Below, in pieces: positions 27,350-36,285 of a stretch of 64,000 nt of DNA. The DNA comes from Methylopumilus sp026399645. GTDB lineage: Bacteria > Pseudomonadota > Gammaproteobacteria > Burkholderiales > Methylophilaceae. Both the position numbers and the translations under genes were made by a program. The notes beneath the pieces were generated by a model. That model did no database searches. It saw only the letters and a program-made list of their open reading frames with translations, and had not been told where the DNA came from. The stretch lies in the NCBI RefSeq assembly GCF_965184065.1, contig NZ_OZ239098.1. One strand, given 5' to 3'. Within the stretch, counting starts at the first letter, position 1; every line of letters begins with the position of its first letter.

Positions 27350-28978
27350 ATGAGCCAAAAAATTAAAAAATTATTTTTATTGTGTGTCCTCTTAGCCCCG
27401 CTTATTGCTAATGCACTTCAGCTGGGTAAAATCGTTGTGACATCATCTCAAGGACAGCCTCTTAATGCTGAGATTGAAATGATGTTAACGCCAGGCGAAG
27501 ATTTATCAAAACTTAAGACGTCGCTGGCGTCAAAAGAGAATTACGAGTCGCAAGGTATAGAACGCCTTGCTATTCATAATACTATTTCTGTTGAACTACA
27601 AAAAAATGAAAAAGGGCTTACCGTCTTAAAACTGAAAAGTTCTCAGCCTGTTCCGGATCCTTTTTTAGATTTGCTCATTCAAGTCGACTCAGCTAAAGGA
27701 AGAAATTACCGTGAATATACGGTACTTCTTGATCCACCAGAAACCCCGATTATTCAACAAGAAAAAATTGTTGCTGTCGATAAAACAGACCCTTTGCCCA
27801 TTAATGAGAAAAAAGAAGTAAAGGAAAGTACAGATAAAAATAAGACTACTTTCGAAAAAGAAACTAAAAATAATCTTAAAACGCTAGAGAAAAATAAGCC
27901 TGCTGATCTATCCTCAAAATCAATTACTGTTAAACCTGCAGATACTATCTATAAAATTGCCAGAGAAAATAAGATACCTGGTATTACTACGGAACAAATG
28001 ATAGTTGGTATTTTTAATCTTAATGAGCTTACTTTCACAAATAAGAACATTAACGTTTTGGAAGTCGGACAGAAGATCGCTCTGCCAACAAAAGATGATT
28101 TTATGGATTTAACTCATGCAAAAGCGATGGCTGAAATTAAAATTCAGTCTACACAGTGGAATAAATATAGTACGAAAACTGCTGAAGCTGTTGCAAATAG
28201 CCCTAAAGTGAGCTCACCGACGTCTGATGTGCCTCTAACTCCTGCAACCGTTGTTCAGAATCCCACAGTTTCGCCAGCTCCACGGATTAAATTGACCGGT
28301 GATACATTACCTAATAATAAAAATAGCAGAGAAATTATTCAAAAAGAAATTAATCAGAATAATGATGATAAGACAGCCTTAGAAAAAAATATTAAAGTTG
28401 CTGAACAAAAAATTGCACTTCTTGAAAAAGAGCTTGCTGATGCAAAAAAAATATTAACTGTATCTAATCAGGCTTTATTTGACCTTCAAGAAAAAGCAAA
28501 GCAAGTCAATCAAACTAAAGATTTAACTTCTAAAGTGCCTGTAGTTGAATCTAAGCCTGAACTTACTTCTCTCATCGGCCAAGGAAATGAAGTTGATGTT
28601 AATAAAAATGATACAACCTCTCCTGCGGATACATCTTTTAAATCTTCTATTTCCGATAGCCCTATTGAGGAAAAAGCAAATGCTCAGTTGGCATCTGACA
28701 AGGAGGCCTCTAGTGTGTCATCGTCTATTGGACTATTTATCTTCTTAGGTGTTCTTTTTGCTATCTTAATTATGCTTTTTGTCATCAAAACCAAAAGGCA
28801 GAAAGAACAAAAAGAACTTATTGAGTCAATAAGTACTGACAAAGAAAAGCTTTATTCAGAAGTTCATAGTTCCGAAGCTTCTCCAGCCATAGAAGAGGGT
28901 ACTATAAAAGATATTAATTTGTCAGATACTACAATCAATTTATCGGATAAGGATCAGAAGCCGACTCATTTTGACTAG
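27350..28978 (+). CDS. fimV: FimV-like envelope protein, shortened C-terminus
   Basis: 542 residues. A signal peptide of about 23 residues ends near LIANA. The conserved FimV N-terminal domain follows (LQLGKIVVTSSQGQPLNAEIEMML ... PDPFLDLLIQVDSAKGRNYREYTVLLDPP). A LysM-like segment lies at about 190-245 (SITVKPADTIYKIARENK ... NVLEVGQKIALP), then a coiled coil at about 330-385 and one membrane helix near 460-480. FimV scaffolds polar localisation, type IV pili and twitching in Pseudomonas. The usual C-terminal cytoplasmic part with TPR and FimV domain, which makes family members often 900 residues, is missing; only about 60 acidic residues follow the helix. No pilus genes are in the window. 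Confidence 0.85.
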   Translation: MSQKIKKLFLLCVLLAPLIANALQLGKIVVTSSQGQPLNAEIEMMLTPGEDLSKLKTSLASKENYESQGIERLAIHNTISVELQKNEKGLTVLKLKSSQPVPDPFLDLLIQVDSAKGRNYREYTVLLDPPETPIIQQEKIVAVDKTDPLPINEKKEVKESTDKNKTTFEKETKNNLKTLEKNKPADLSSKSITVKPADTIYKIARENKIPGITTEQMIVGIFNLNELTFTNKNINVLEVGQKIALPTKDDFMDLTHAKAMAEIKIQSTQWNKYSTKTAEAVANSPKVSSPTSDVPLTPATVVQNPTVSPAPRIKLTGDTLPNNKNSREIIQKEINQNNDDKTALEKNIKVAEQKIALLEKELADAKKILTVSNQALFDLQEKAKQVNQTKDLTSKVPVVESKPELTSLIGQGNEVDVNKNDTTSPADTSFKSSISDSPIEEKANAQLASDKEASSVSSSIGLFIFLGVLFAILIMLFVIKTKRQKEQKELIESISTDKEKLYSEVHSSEASPAIEEGTIKDINLSDTTINLSDKDQKPTHFD

Positions 28979-29000
28979 GCTATTGAACGATTAAACTATC

Positions 29001-29624
29001 GTGCATCCATTAGTTAAATTGGTAGGTATTTTATGTGCTTTATTGCTAATCAATAAATATAATTTCGATTTTAATCTTTTTTTACTTTTCTTTATTGTAG
29101 CTATTTCTTTTTTTATAAAATTTTCAATACCTAAACTTATTTTTAGGTTAAAATTTTTTCTTATCATCACCTTCTTTCTCTATGTTTTTAATACACCAGG
29201 TGAGTATATATTCCTTTGGCCTTACCTATCACCATCCTACGAAGGACTTTTTTTAGGCTCAACTCAAATTATGCGGCTTATTAATTCAGTTGCCATCATT
29301 ACGATTATGATTTCATTGATGAGCTATCAAACCTTAATTGAAACTTTTTATTTAATCTTTAAGCCATTAAAACGATTTGGAATTGATGCAAAACGTTTTG
29401 CTGTTCGCCTTTATTTAACGATGGAATATGTGAAGACTTTCCAATCAACACGTAAACTTCGCTTTAACCTTAATGATTTGTCTTCAATGCTCTTATATTC
29501 AAATAATAAGAATCTTATGAATCTTTCTTACATTCAAATTAACGAAGAGAGAGTTAACAGCTCATCTGTACTTTTAATTGCTTTAATTGTTTCAATTACT
29601 TTTTTTTTAATTTTCTGCTTATAA
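29001..29624 (+). CDS. EcfT/CbiQ-like transmembrane protein
   Basis: 207 residues with about five hydrophobic helices and a C-terminal cytoplasmic stretch, resembling the T component of energy-coupling factor (ECF) vitamin and metal transporters. FAVRLYLTMEYVKTF is at the place of the coupling-helix region. It starts at a GTG. Neither ATPase (EcfA) nor substrate-binding (EcfS) genes are adjacent. It sits between fimV and truA, so the family assignment rests mainly on topology and overall resemblance. Confidence 0.6.
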   Translation: MHPLVKLVGILCALLLINKYNFDFNLFLLFFIVAISFFIKFSIPKLIFRLKFFLIITFFLYVFNTPGEYIFLWPYLSPSYEGLFLGSTQIMRLINSVAIITIMISLMSYQTLIETFYLIFKPLKRFGIDAKRFAVRLYLTMEYVKTFQSTRKLRFNLNDLSSMLLYSNNKNLMNLSYIQINEERVNSSSVLLIALIVSITFFLIFCL

Positions 29625-29630
29625 GCTGCC

Positions 29631-30437
29631 ATGAAAATCGCATTGTGTATTGAATATAATGGATCTAATTACTCTGGTTGGCAGAAACAAAATGATGTGG
29701 ACTCTATCCAAGGCGAAATTGAAAAAGCACTTGAAAATATTGCGCTAGAAAAATTGGATACTTACGCTTCAGGCCGAACAGATGCTGGTGTTCATGCACT
29801 CGTTCAAATGGTTCATTTCGAAACTAAAATTCAAAGACCTATCACCGCTTGGGTAAGGGGCGTTAATGCCTTCTTACCATTATCTATTCGAGTGTTATGG
29901 GCACAAGAAGTGGATGATTCTTTTCATGCGAGATATTCAGCCTCACAACGTCATTATGAGTATTTAATTTATAACGCTTCTTTCTCTTCTGCTTTATGGG
30001 CTAATAAGGCAGGATGGATTCATGATGAGCTTGATTTCAAAAGGATGAAAGAAGCTATTCAGTATTTTGAAGGTGAGCATGATTTTAGTGCGTTTCGATC
30101 CTCTGAGTGCCAAGCTAAAAGTCCAGTGAGAACAATGTCTCGAATATCTCTTACAAACTACCATCCCTTTTATCTCTTTAAGTTTTCAGCGAATGGCTTT
30201 CTTCACCACCAAATTAGAAACATGATGGGAGCTATTTTGTATATTGGTAAAGGAAATTACCCAAGCAACTATATTGAAGAATTGTTGTTATCAAAAGACA
30301 GAACAAAATCACCACCTACATTTTCACCGGATGGTCTTTATTTGTCTGGTGTGGATTATGACGCGCGCTACGCTTTTCCTTTTATGCACCGAACTGTCAA
30401 TATTTTTGACAATAATCATTTATGCCAAGATCGTTAA
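29631..30437 (+). CDS. truA: tRNA pseudouridine(38-40) synthase
   Basis: 268 residues. It isomerises uridines 38-40 of the tRNA anticodon stem. The catalytic aspartate is D51 in YASGRTDAGVHALVQMVHF. Other family segments are IEYNGSNYSGWQKQ, RHYEYLIYN, HDFSAFRSSECQAKSPVRTM and FLHHQIRNMMGAILYIGKG. It starts 6 bases after the EcfT-like gene and is upstream of trpF, the usual betaproteobacterial order. Confidence 0.97.
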   Translation: MKIALCIEYNGSNYSGWQKQNDVDSIQGEIEKALENIALEKLDTYASGRTDAGVHALVQMVHFETKIQRPITAWVRGVNAFLPLSIRVLWAQEVDDSFHARYSASQRHYEYLIYNASFSSALWANKAGWIHDELDFKRMKEAIQYFEGEHDFSAFRSSECQAKSPVRTMSRISLTNYHPFYLFKFSANGFLHHQIRNMMGAILYIGKGNYPSNYIEELLLSKDRTKSPPTFSPDGLYLSGVDYDARYAFPFMHRTVNIFDNNHLCQDR

Positions 30438-30447
30438 TCCTTATAAT
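30419..30447 (+). promoter_or_regulatory. Candidate promoter for trpFBA
   Basis: A TATAAT at 30442-30447 lies just after the truA stop, with TTTATG at 30419-30424 as a 17-base-spaced but poor -35. Predicted initiation is about 24 bases before the TTG start of trpF. No leader peptide or attenuator is visible in this short gap. Confidence 0.4.
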
Positions 30448-30477
30448 GATTATCTTTCATTTTGAATTGATTTTACA

Positions 30478-31101
30478 TTGAGAACACGTACTAAAATTTG
30501 TGGTATTACTCGCCTGGAGGATGCAAAAGCTTCTGTCCGTGCAGGATGTGATGCGCTTGGCTTCGTTTTTTATAAAGAAAGCCCGCGCTACATTGCTTTA
30601 GATGCTTTCAAAGTCATTGTTAAGGAGTTACCTCCATTTGTGACTAAAACTGGCCTTTTTGTAAATGCTGACCCTGCTGAAATAGAAGAAGCAATTCAAT
30701 CTGGATTAGTGAATGTTTTACAGTTTCACGGCGATGAAACACCTGATTTTTGTAGACAATTCAATTTTCCCTATATCAAGGCAGTTGCAGTATCGTCTTC
30801 AGTAGATTTGATACAATATGCCAAAGATTTTCATGATGCAGAGGCTTTATTGCTTGATGCTTATCATGAGTATCTTAAAGGTGGCACAGGTCAAACATTT
30901 GATTGGAATTTAATTCCCCAATCGCTCTCTAAACCAATTGTATTAGCGGGCGGTCTTACTGTGGATAATGTAAAAGAAGCTATAAAGAAAGTAAAACCTT
31001 ATGCAGTTGATGTCAGTGGTGGGGTTGAAGAATCAAAAGGTATTAAAAATTCTCTTAAAATTCAAGCATTTATAAAGGAAACTCAAGATGCAGCCTTATG
31101 A
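30478..31101 (+). CDS. trpF: Phosphoribosylanthranilate isomerase
   Basis: 207-residue TIM-barrel enzyme of tryptophan synthesis. It starts at a TTG, which gives the expected N-terminus MRTRTKICGITR with the catalytic cysteine C8. Other conserved parts are ALGFVFYKESPRYI, VLQFHGDETPDFC, LLDAYHEYLKGGTGQTFDW and the phosphate-binding VDVSGGVEESKGIK. Its 3' end overlaps trpB by 14 bases. No Shine-Dalgarno match is clear before the TTG, so initiation may be weak. Confidence 0.96.
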   Translation: MRTRTKICGITRLEDAKASVRAGCDALGFVFYKESPRYIALDAFKVIVKELPPFVTKTGLFVNADPAEIEEAIQSGLVNVLQFHGDETPDFCRQFNFPYIKAVAVSSSVDLIQYAKDFHDAEALLLDAYHEYLKGGTGQTFDWNLIPQSLSKPIVLAGGLTVDNVKEAIKKVKPYAVDVSGGVEESKGIKNSLKIQAFIKETQDAAL

Positions 31102-32290
31102 TATGCCAGATGAAAAAGGCCATTTTGGTCAATTTGGCGGTGTATTTGTCGCAGAAACTTTAATTGAGGCGCTTGATGAATTAAGAGCGACATATGAAAA
31201 GTATCGCCACGACCCTGATTTTCTTACTGAACTTCATCATGATTTAAAGCATTTTGTTGGTCGTCCGAGCCCCATTTACCATGCTAAAAGGTGGTCTGAT
31301 CGAGTGGGCGGCGCTCAAATTTATTTAAAGCGTGAAGATTTAAATCATACAGGTGCTCATAAAGTCAACAACACTGTAGGCCAGGCTTTACTTGCGAAGC
31401 GAATGGGTAAGCCACGGATTATTGCTGAGACTGGGGCAGGGCAGCATGGAGTTGCAACAGCTACTATCTCAGCTCGCTTAGGTCTTGAGTGTGTGGTTTA
31501 TATGGGATCAGAAGATGTTAAGAGGCAAGCGCCTAATGTATACCGCATGAAGCTTCTTGGTGCCACGGTTGTGCCGGTAGAAAGCGGATCAAAAACTTTA
31601 AAAGATGCGCTTAATGAAGCGATGCGAGATTGGGTCACTAACATCTCAACAACTTTTTATATCATTGGCACAGTAGCAGGGCCTCACCCTTATCCTATGA
31701 TGGTCCGTGATTTTAATTCTGTTGTAGGTGTGGAATGTAAAATGCAAATGAATGAGATGCTTGGCCGACAACCAGATGCAGTAGTTGCATGTGTGGGTGG
31801 TGGTTCAAATGCGATGGGTATTTTTTATCCCTACATTGATTTGCGCGAAGTTCGATTGATCGGTGTCGAAGCTGCAGGGCTTGGCATCGAAACAGGCAAG
31901 CACGCAGCACCTTTAACAGCCAATAGCCCTATTGGTGTTTTGCATGGCAACAGAACCTATTTAATGCAAAATGAAGAAGGTCAAATTATTGAAACACATT
32001 CAATTTCAGCAGGTCTCGATTATCCCGGTGTTGGCCCTGAGCATGCTTGGTTAAAAGATATTAAGCGCGCCGAATATGTTGCTGTGACAGATACCGAAGC
32101 CTTAGATGCGTTTCATAGCCTATGCCTTACAGAGGGTATTATTCCAGCGCTTGAAACTAGCCACGCTCTGGCTTATGCAGAAAAGCTTGCTAAAACGATG
32201 AAGCCCGATCAAGTGATTCTTGTGAATTTATCTGGCCGAGGTGACAAGGACATTAACACTGTGGCTAAAATTTCAAATATCAATCTATAA
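31088..32290 (+). CDS. trpB: Tryptophan synthase beta chain
   Basis: 400 residues. PLP enzyme joining indole and serine. It has HFGQFGGVFVAETL at the N-terminus, the PLP lysine K92 in LNHTGAHKVNN, ETGAGQHGVATA with the indole-site glutamate, and the phosphate loop VGGGSNAMG. It overlaps trpF by 14 bases and is followed 7 bases later by trpA, so subunits are made together. trpE, G, D and C are not in the window. Confidence 0.98.
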   Translation: MQPYDMPDEKGHFGQFGGVFVAETLIEALDELRATYEKYRHDPDFLTELHHDLKHFVGRPSPIYHAKRWSDRVGGAQIYLKREDLNHTGAHKVNNTVGQALLAKRMGKPRIIAETGAGQHGVATATISARLGLECVVYMGSEDVKRQAPNVYRMKLLGATVVPVESGSKTLKDALNEAMRDWVTNISTTFYIIGTVAGPHPYPMMVRDFNSVVGVECKMQMNEMLGRQPDAVVACVGGGSNAMGIFYPYIDLREVRLIGVEAAGLGIETGKHAAPLTANSPIGVLHGNRTYLMQNEEGQIIETHSISAGLDYPGVGPEHAWLKDIKRAEYVAVTDTEALDAFHSLCLTEGIIPALETSHALAYAEKLAKTMKPDQVILVNLSGRGDKDINTVAKISNINL

Positions 32291-32297
32291 AGCTTAT

Positions 32298-33092
32298 ATG
32301 TCGAGAATTACAAATACATTTAAAAAGCTTAAAGAAAAAAATAAAAAAGCTTTAATCCCTTATATTACAGCGGGCGACCCTCACCCTGATCTAACTCTAT
32401 CTATGATGCATGCCCTGGTAGATTCAGGTGCTGACATGATTGAATTAGGTATTCCTTTTTCAGACCCAATGGCAGATGGTCCAACAATTCAAAGAGCAAG
32501 CGAAAGAGCTCTAGCGCATCATGTAGGTTTATCTCATGTATTTAAAATGGTTAAAGCTTTTAGAGAAAAGGATACTCAAACACCTATTATTTTAATGGGC
32601 TATGCTAATCCTATTGAAGCGGTTGGTGCAGAGGCTTTTGTGGAAAGAGCTAAAGCTGCAGATGTGGATGGCATTATTACTGTAGATTATCCGCCCGAAG
32701 AGTGCATGCAATTTACAAAACTTCTTAAAGAAAAAAATATTGATAGTATTTTTTTACTATCTCCAACCTCCGAATTGAACAGAGTAAAATTAATTATCGA
32801 GCAAGCCTCTGGTTTTTTATATTATGTTTCATTGAAGGGCGTTACAGGAGCTGCCAATATTGATATTGAGCAAGTAAAATCCAAAGTGGGTATGATTCGG
32901 GAATTAACAGATCTTCCTATTGGTGTTGGCTTTGGAGTGAGAGATGCAGCAACAGCGAAAGAGGTTGCTAAAATTTCTGATGCGGTTGTCGTTGGTAGTC
33001 GTATGGTTCAGGAAATTGAGAATTCAAATCAAGAAAATTTAATTCAAAATATTTCGAAGTTAATGCAAGAATTAAGAGAAGCAGTTAACTAA
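32298..33092 (+). CDS. trpA: Tryptophan synthase alpha chain
   Basis: 264 residues from the ATG at 32298; the open frame continues back into trpB but the family start is MSRITNTFKKLKEK. It cleaves indole-3-glycerol phosphate to indole, which is channelled to TrpB. The catalytic residues fall at E49 (MIELGIPFSDP) and D60 (PMADGPTIQ), the same numbers as in E. coli. The phosphate site GVGFGVRDAATAKEV and VVVGSRMV are present. accD follows 16 bases later. Confidence 0.97.
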   Translation: MSRITNTFKKLKEKNKKALIPYITAGDPHPDLTLSMMHALVDSGADMIELGIPFSDPMADGPTIQRASERALAHHVGLSHVFKMVKAFREKDTQTPIILMGYANPIEAVGAEAFVERAKAADVDGIITVDYPPEECMQFTKLLKEKNIDSIFLLSPTSELNRVKLIIEQASGFLYYVSLKGVTGAANIDIEQVKSKVGMIRELTDLPIGVGFGVRDAATAKEVAKISDAVVVGSRMVQEIENSNQENLIQNISKLMQELREAVN

Positions 33093-33108
33093 TGATTCGG
33101 ATAAATCT

Positions 33109-33966
33109 ATGAGCTGGCTAAAAGATGTTCTACCTCCAAAAATAAAACGTATTGTTGGAAGCGTATCTAAAAAAAATATTCCCGAAGGTTTGTGGTGCAA
33201 ATGCCCCTCTTGCCAGGCTGTGCTTTATCGAACAGACCTTGAGCAAAATATGGAAGTTTGTCCAAAATGTTCCTTCCATAATCGAATTTCAGCACGTACA
33301 CGCATAGATACTTTGTTAGATAAAGACAAAAGGAAAGAAATCGGTGCGTTAATTCAGCCTTTAGATTCTTTGAAGTTTAATGATACGCAAAGTTATGCTG
33401 ATCGCATTAAGTCATCACAAAAAGACTTGAATGAAAAAGACGCTATAGTTGTGATGCAAGGTTTAATGGAGGGTAAGTCCGTTGTAGTAGCCGCTTTTGA
33501 ATTTAAATTTATGGGTGGGTCTATGGGCTCAGTAGTGGGTGAAAAATTTGTGCGTGGTGTTCAAGCTGCGATTAAAGCTAAAGCAACATTCATATGTGTC
33601 TCTGCAAGTGGCGGCGCCAGGATGCAAGAAGGATTGCTATCACTTATGCAAATGGCAAAAACAAGTGCTGCTTTAACTAAGTTAAGTGAAGCTAAATTAC
33701 CCTATTTTTCAGTTCTTACTGACCCAACTATGGGTGGTGTATCTGCTAGTTTTGCAATGCTCGGTGATGTAATTATTGCTGAACCTAAAGCATTGATTGG
33801 TTTTGCTGGTCCTCGTGTAATTGAACAAACTGTGAGAGAAAAGCTACCTGAAGGATTTCAGCGCTCTGAATTTCTTCTAACACATGGCGCTATTGATATG
33901 ATTGTAGATCGCCGCGACATGAAGAAGAAGATTACTAATTTAATATCTAAATTATCTAAAAATTAA
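33109..33966 (+). CDS. accD: Acetyl-CoA carboxylase carboxyltransferase subunit beta
   Basis: 285 residues. With AccA it transfers carboxyl from biotin to acetyl-CoA, giving malonyl-CoA for fatty acids. An N-terminal four-cysteine zinc ribbon is seen at about C32, C35, C51 and C54 (KCPSCQAVLY ... VCPKCSFHNRI). The crotonase-type core includes GGSMGSVVGEKFVRGVQAA, SASGGARMQEGLLSLMQMAKT, DPTMGGVSASFAMLGD and GFAGPRVIEQTVREKLPEGFQ. It sits between trpA and folC in a widely conserved order. Confidence 0.97.
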   Translation: MSWLKDVLPPKIKRIVGSVSKKNIPEGLWCKCPSCQAVLYRTDLEQNMEVCPKCSFHNRISARTRIDTLLDKDKRKEIGALIQPLDSLKFNDTQSYADRIKSSQKDLNEKDAIVVMQGLMEGKSVVVAAFEFKFMGGSMGSVVGEKFVRGVQAAIKAKATFICVSASGGARMQEGLLSLMQMAKTSAALTKLSEAKLPYFSVLTDPTMGGVSASFAMLGDVIIAEPKALIGFAGPRVIEQTVREKLPEGFQRSEFLLTHGAIDMIVDRRDMKKKITNLISKLSKN

Positions 33967-34000
33967 TTTAACTCCCTCTAAGTCTTTGCATAACTACCCT

Positions 34001-35251
34001 ATGAATCTTAACGATTGGATAGGGTATATCGAATCAATTCATCCATCCACGATTGACCTCACACTAGAGCGTATCAAAATTGTGATCGAGCGGTTAAATT
34101 TAGACGTTTCTTTCCCTATTCTTACTGTTGGTGGCACGAATGGCAAAGGCTCTACTTGCAGCATTCTAGAATCGATATATAAAGAAGCTGGTTATAAAGT
34201 CGCTTGCTATACCTCACCACATTTTTTACATTTTAATGAGCGTATTAAAATTCAAGCGGTTGCTGTTTCAGATGAGCTTATTTGTGAGGCATTTTCAAGA
34301 ATTGAATCGGCGAGAGAAGGCGTAACACTTACTTACTTCGAATACGGGACAATTGCCGCTATGATTATTTTTTCAGAGGCCAATGTAGACGTAGCTATTC
34401 TAGAAGTAGGTTTAGGAGGCAGATTAGATGCTGTAAATGTTTTTGATGCTGATTGTGCCATTGTTACAACTGTTGATCTTGATCATATGGATTATTTAGG
34501 GCACACAAGAGAAGCAATTGGATTCGAGAAAGCTGGTATTTATCGTACTGAAAAGATTGCCATTTGTGGCGACTTCGATCCGCCGCAATCTTTAATAAAG
34601 CATGCTGAATTTATTCATTCTGATTTAAAAATTATAGGCAAAGATTTTGGTTATGAAGCCCATCATGATTCGTTTGATTTTTTAATTGATTCATCATTTG
34701 TAATAAACTTACCCTTGCCTAAATTACAAGGTGATTTTCAGTTAGCCAATGCAACAAATGCGCTTATGGCAGTTAAAGCTATGGAAGATAAATTGCCTTT
34801 AACTGAAATTTCAATTCAAAAGGGTATTGCATTGACTTTATTACCAGGCAGATTTCAGGAGGTCAAAAAAATGCCTTCTTTGATCTTGGATGTAGCTCAC
34901 AACCCCCAGGCTGCAAGATCTTTAAGCCACAACCTCGAAACACATGTTGTGCCCGGTAAAACAATAGCAGTATTTTCGATACTTAAAGACAAAGATATTT
35001 CTGGTGTGATTAAGGTATTAAACCTCTGCATTGATGCGTGGTTTATTGCAGAAATTCAAAACGAGAGAGCAGCAAGTCTTGAAACTATTTCTAATACTAT
35101 CCAAAAAATTAATCCATCTGCTCATATAGAGGCATTTAAGAATATACAGGAAGCTTATCAATTTGCGTCCAAGGAAGTCACGAGAAATGATAGAATAATT
35201 GTATTCGGTTCTTTCTTTACCGTTGCAGATATTATGAAAATTATTTCCTAA
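34001..35251 (+). CDS. folC: Folylpolyglutamate / dihydrofolate synthase
   Basis: 416 residues from the ATG at 34001; a TTG 15 bases earlier is also in frame. Mur-ligase fold enzyme that adds glutamate to dihydropteroate and folates. The ATP P-loop is VGGTNGKGSTCSILESIY, followed by CYTSPHFLHFNERIKI, EVGLGGRLDAVNVFD, TTVDLDHMDYLGHTREAIGFEKAGI and the C-terminal ILDVAHNPQAARSL. Folate cofactors matter in a C1-using host. It is followed within 3 bases by the SPOR protein gene. Confidence 0.96.
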   Translation: MNLNDWIGYIESIHPSTIDLTLERIKIVIERLNLDVSFPILTVGGTNGKGSTCSILESIYKEAGYKVACYTSPHFLHFNERIKIQAVAVSDELICEAFSRIESAREGVTLTYFEYGTIAAMIIFSEANVDVAILEVGLGGRLDAVNVFDADCAIVTTVDLDHMDYLGHTREAIGFEKAGIYRTEKIAICGDFDPPQSLIKHAEFIHSDLKIIGKDFGYEAHHDSFDFLIDSSFVINLPLPKLQGDFQLANATNALMAVKAMEDKLPLTEISIQKGIALTLLPGRFQEVKKMPSLILDVAHNPQAARSLSHNLETHVVPGKTIAVFSILKDKDISGVIKVLNLCIDAWFIAEIQNERAASLETISNTIQKINPSAHIEAFKNIQEAYQFASKEVTRNDRIIVFGSFFTVADIMKIIS

Positions 35252-35254
35252 GCT

Positions 35255-35773
35255 ATGAGCGAAGACAATTCAATACAACCGCAAGAAGACAAACTGATTA
35301 GTCAGGCTAAAAAAAGACTCCTTGGTGCAAGTATTATTTTATTTATTCTTCTTATTTCAGCTCCTTTTGTTTTAAAAAATCGTAATGAAGAAGGGCCTAC
35401 CGAGCCTATTAAAATTTCAATGGAAAGCAGTCCTGAAATTGTCGACGTAAATGTTGAAAGTATTAAACTGCCAGAGATTACACAAGAGATTCCAGAATCA
35501 TCAGGCTCTCAAATTAAAAAAGAACCAGTAACGCTCTCTAGTAGCGGCATCTATATTCAATTTGGTATTTTTTCAGATAACGAAAAAATTAAAGCCCTTC
35601 AGCAAAAATTAAATCAACTTAACATCCAAACTAAAAGTGAAACGATCAAAGTTAATGGTGCTGATAAGATTAGGTTGATTACCGACGAATTTAAGACTGA
35701 AGCTTTAGCAAAAGAAACATTACTTAAAATTAAGAATGCAGGGATCTCTGGCATTATCAAGAAGACTAGTTAA
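35255..35773 (+). CDS. SPOR-domain membrane protein (DedD-like)
   Basis: 172 residues. There is a short cytoplasmic start, one membrane helix at about residues 24-40 (GASIILFILLISAPFVL), a linker, and a C-terminal SPOR domain at about 97-170 (GIYIQFGIFSDNEKIKALQQKLNQL ... KNAGISGIIKK). SPOR domains bind denuded peptidoglycan at the division septum. Position between folC and cvpA matches dedD in E. coli (folC-dedD-cvpA-purF). Its stop overlaps the cvpA start (TAATG). Confidence 0.88.
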   Translation: MSEDNSIQPQEDKLISQAKKRLLGASIILFILLISAPFVLKNRNEEGPTEPIKISMESSPEIVDVNVESIKLPEITQEIPESSGSQIKKEPVTLSSSGIYIQFGIFSDNEKIKALQQKLNQLNIQTKSETIKVNGADKIRLITDEFKTEALAKETLLKIKNAGISGIIKKTS

Positions 35774-36270
35774 TGACTTTTGTTGATTATGGTTTCTTCA
35801 TTACCATCATCATCTCTTCTCTTCTAGGTTGTTATCGTGGTTTTGTTCGCGAACTCCTTTCTATCATTGCTTGGTTTTTTGCTTTCTACTTAGCGCAATC
35901 TTTTTCTCCCGCACTAGCTTCAAATTTGCATTGGGTTGAGACAGAATCAGTTCGTGACTTAATTGCTTATTTTCTTATCTTTATATCTGTTCTTGTTTCC
36001 TCTATGGGTGTGATTGCTATCTTGAACAAATTTATTAAATACACCGGGCTAACACTCCCTAATATTTTATTTGGTGGCATGTTTGGACTTCTTCGCGCTC
36101 TCTTTATAGGGCTTGTCTGTCATTTTGTTATTCAGTCAACCTCATTTGAAAAGAATTCTGCTTGGCAGGATGCCCTGATTAAACCTTATTTCGAATCTTT
36201 TACAGCTATGGTGGATGTTTATTTGCCACTTGATATCCTTAAGCATGTAAAATATTCTCAACGAACATAA
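35773..36270 (+). CDS. cvpA: CvpA family membrane protein
   Basis: 165 residues with four predicted helices. VDYGFFITIIISSLLGCYRGFVRELLSIIAWFFAFYLA is the typical CvpA N-terminus. CvpA was found through colicin V production and is tied to envelope homeostasis; its molecular function is unsettled. It overlaps the SPOR gene by one base and precedes purF by 15 bases, the conserved order from which the purF operon link comes. Confidence 0.93.
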   Translation: MTFVDYGFFITIIISSLLGCYRGFVRELLSIIAWFFAFYLAQSFSPALASNLHWVETESVRDLIAYFLIFISVLVSSMGVIAILNKFIKYTGLTLPNILFGGMFGLLRALFIGLVCHFVIQSTSFEKNSAWQDALIKPYFESFTAMVDVYLPLDILKHVKYSQRT

Positions 36271-36285
36271 TTTTAAGGCGCTGAA

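Noticed and set aside
30406..30411. TTGACA in the truA end as the trpF -35
   Set aside because: The nearest TATAAT is 30 bases away, too far for a sigma-70 promoter.
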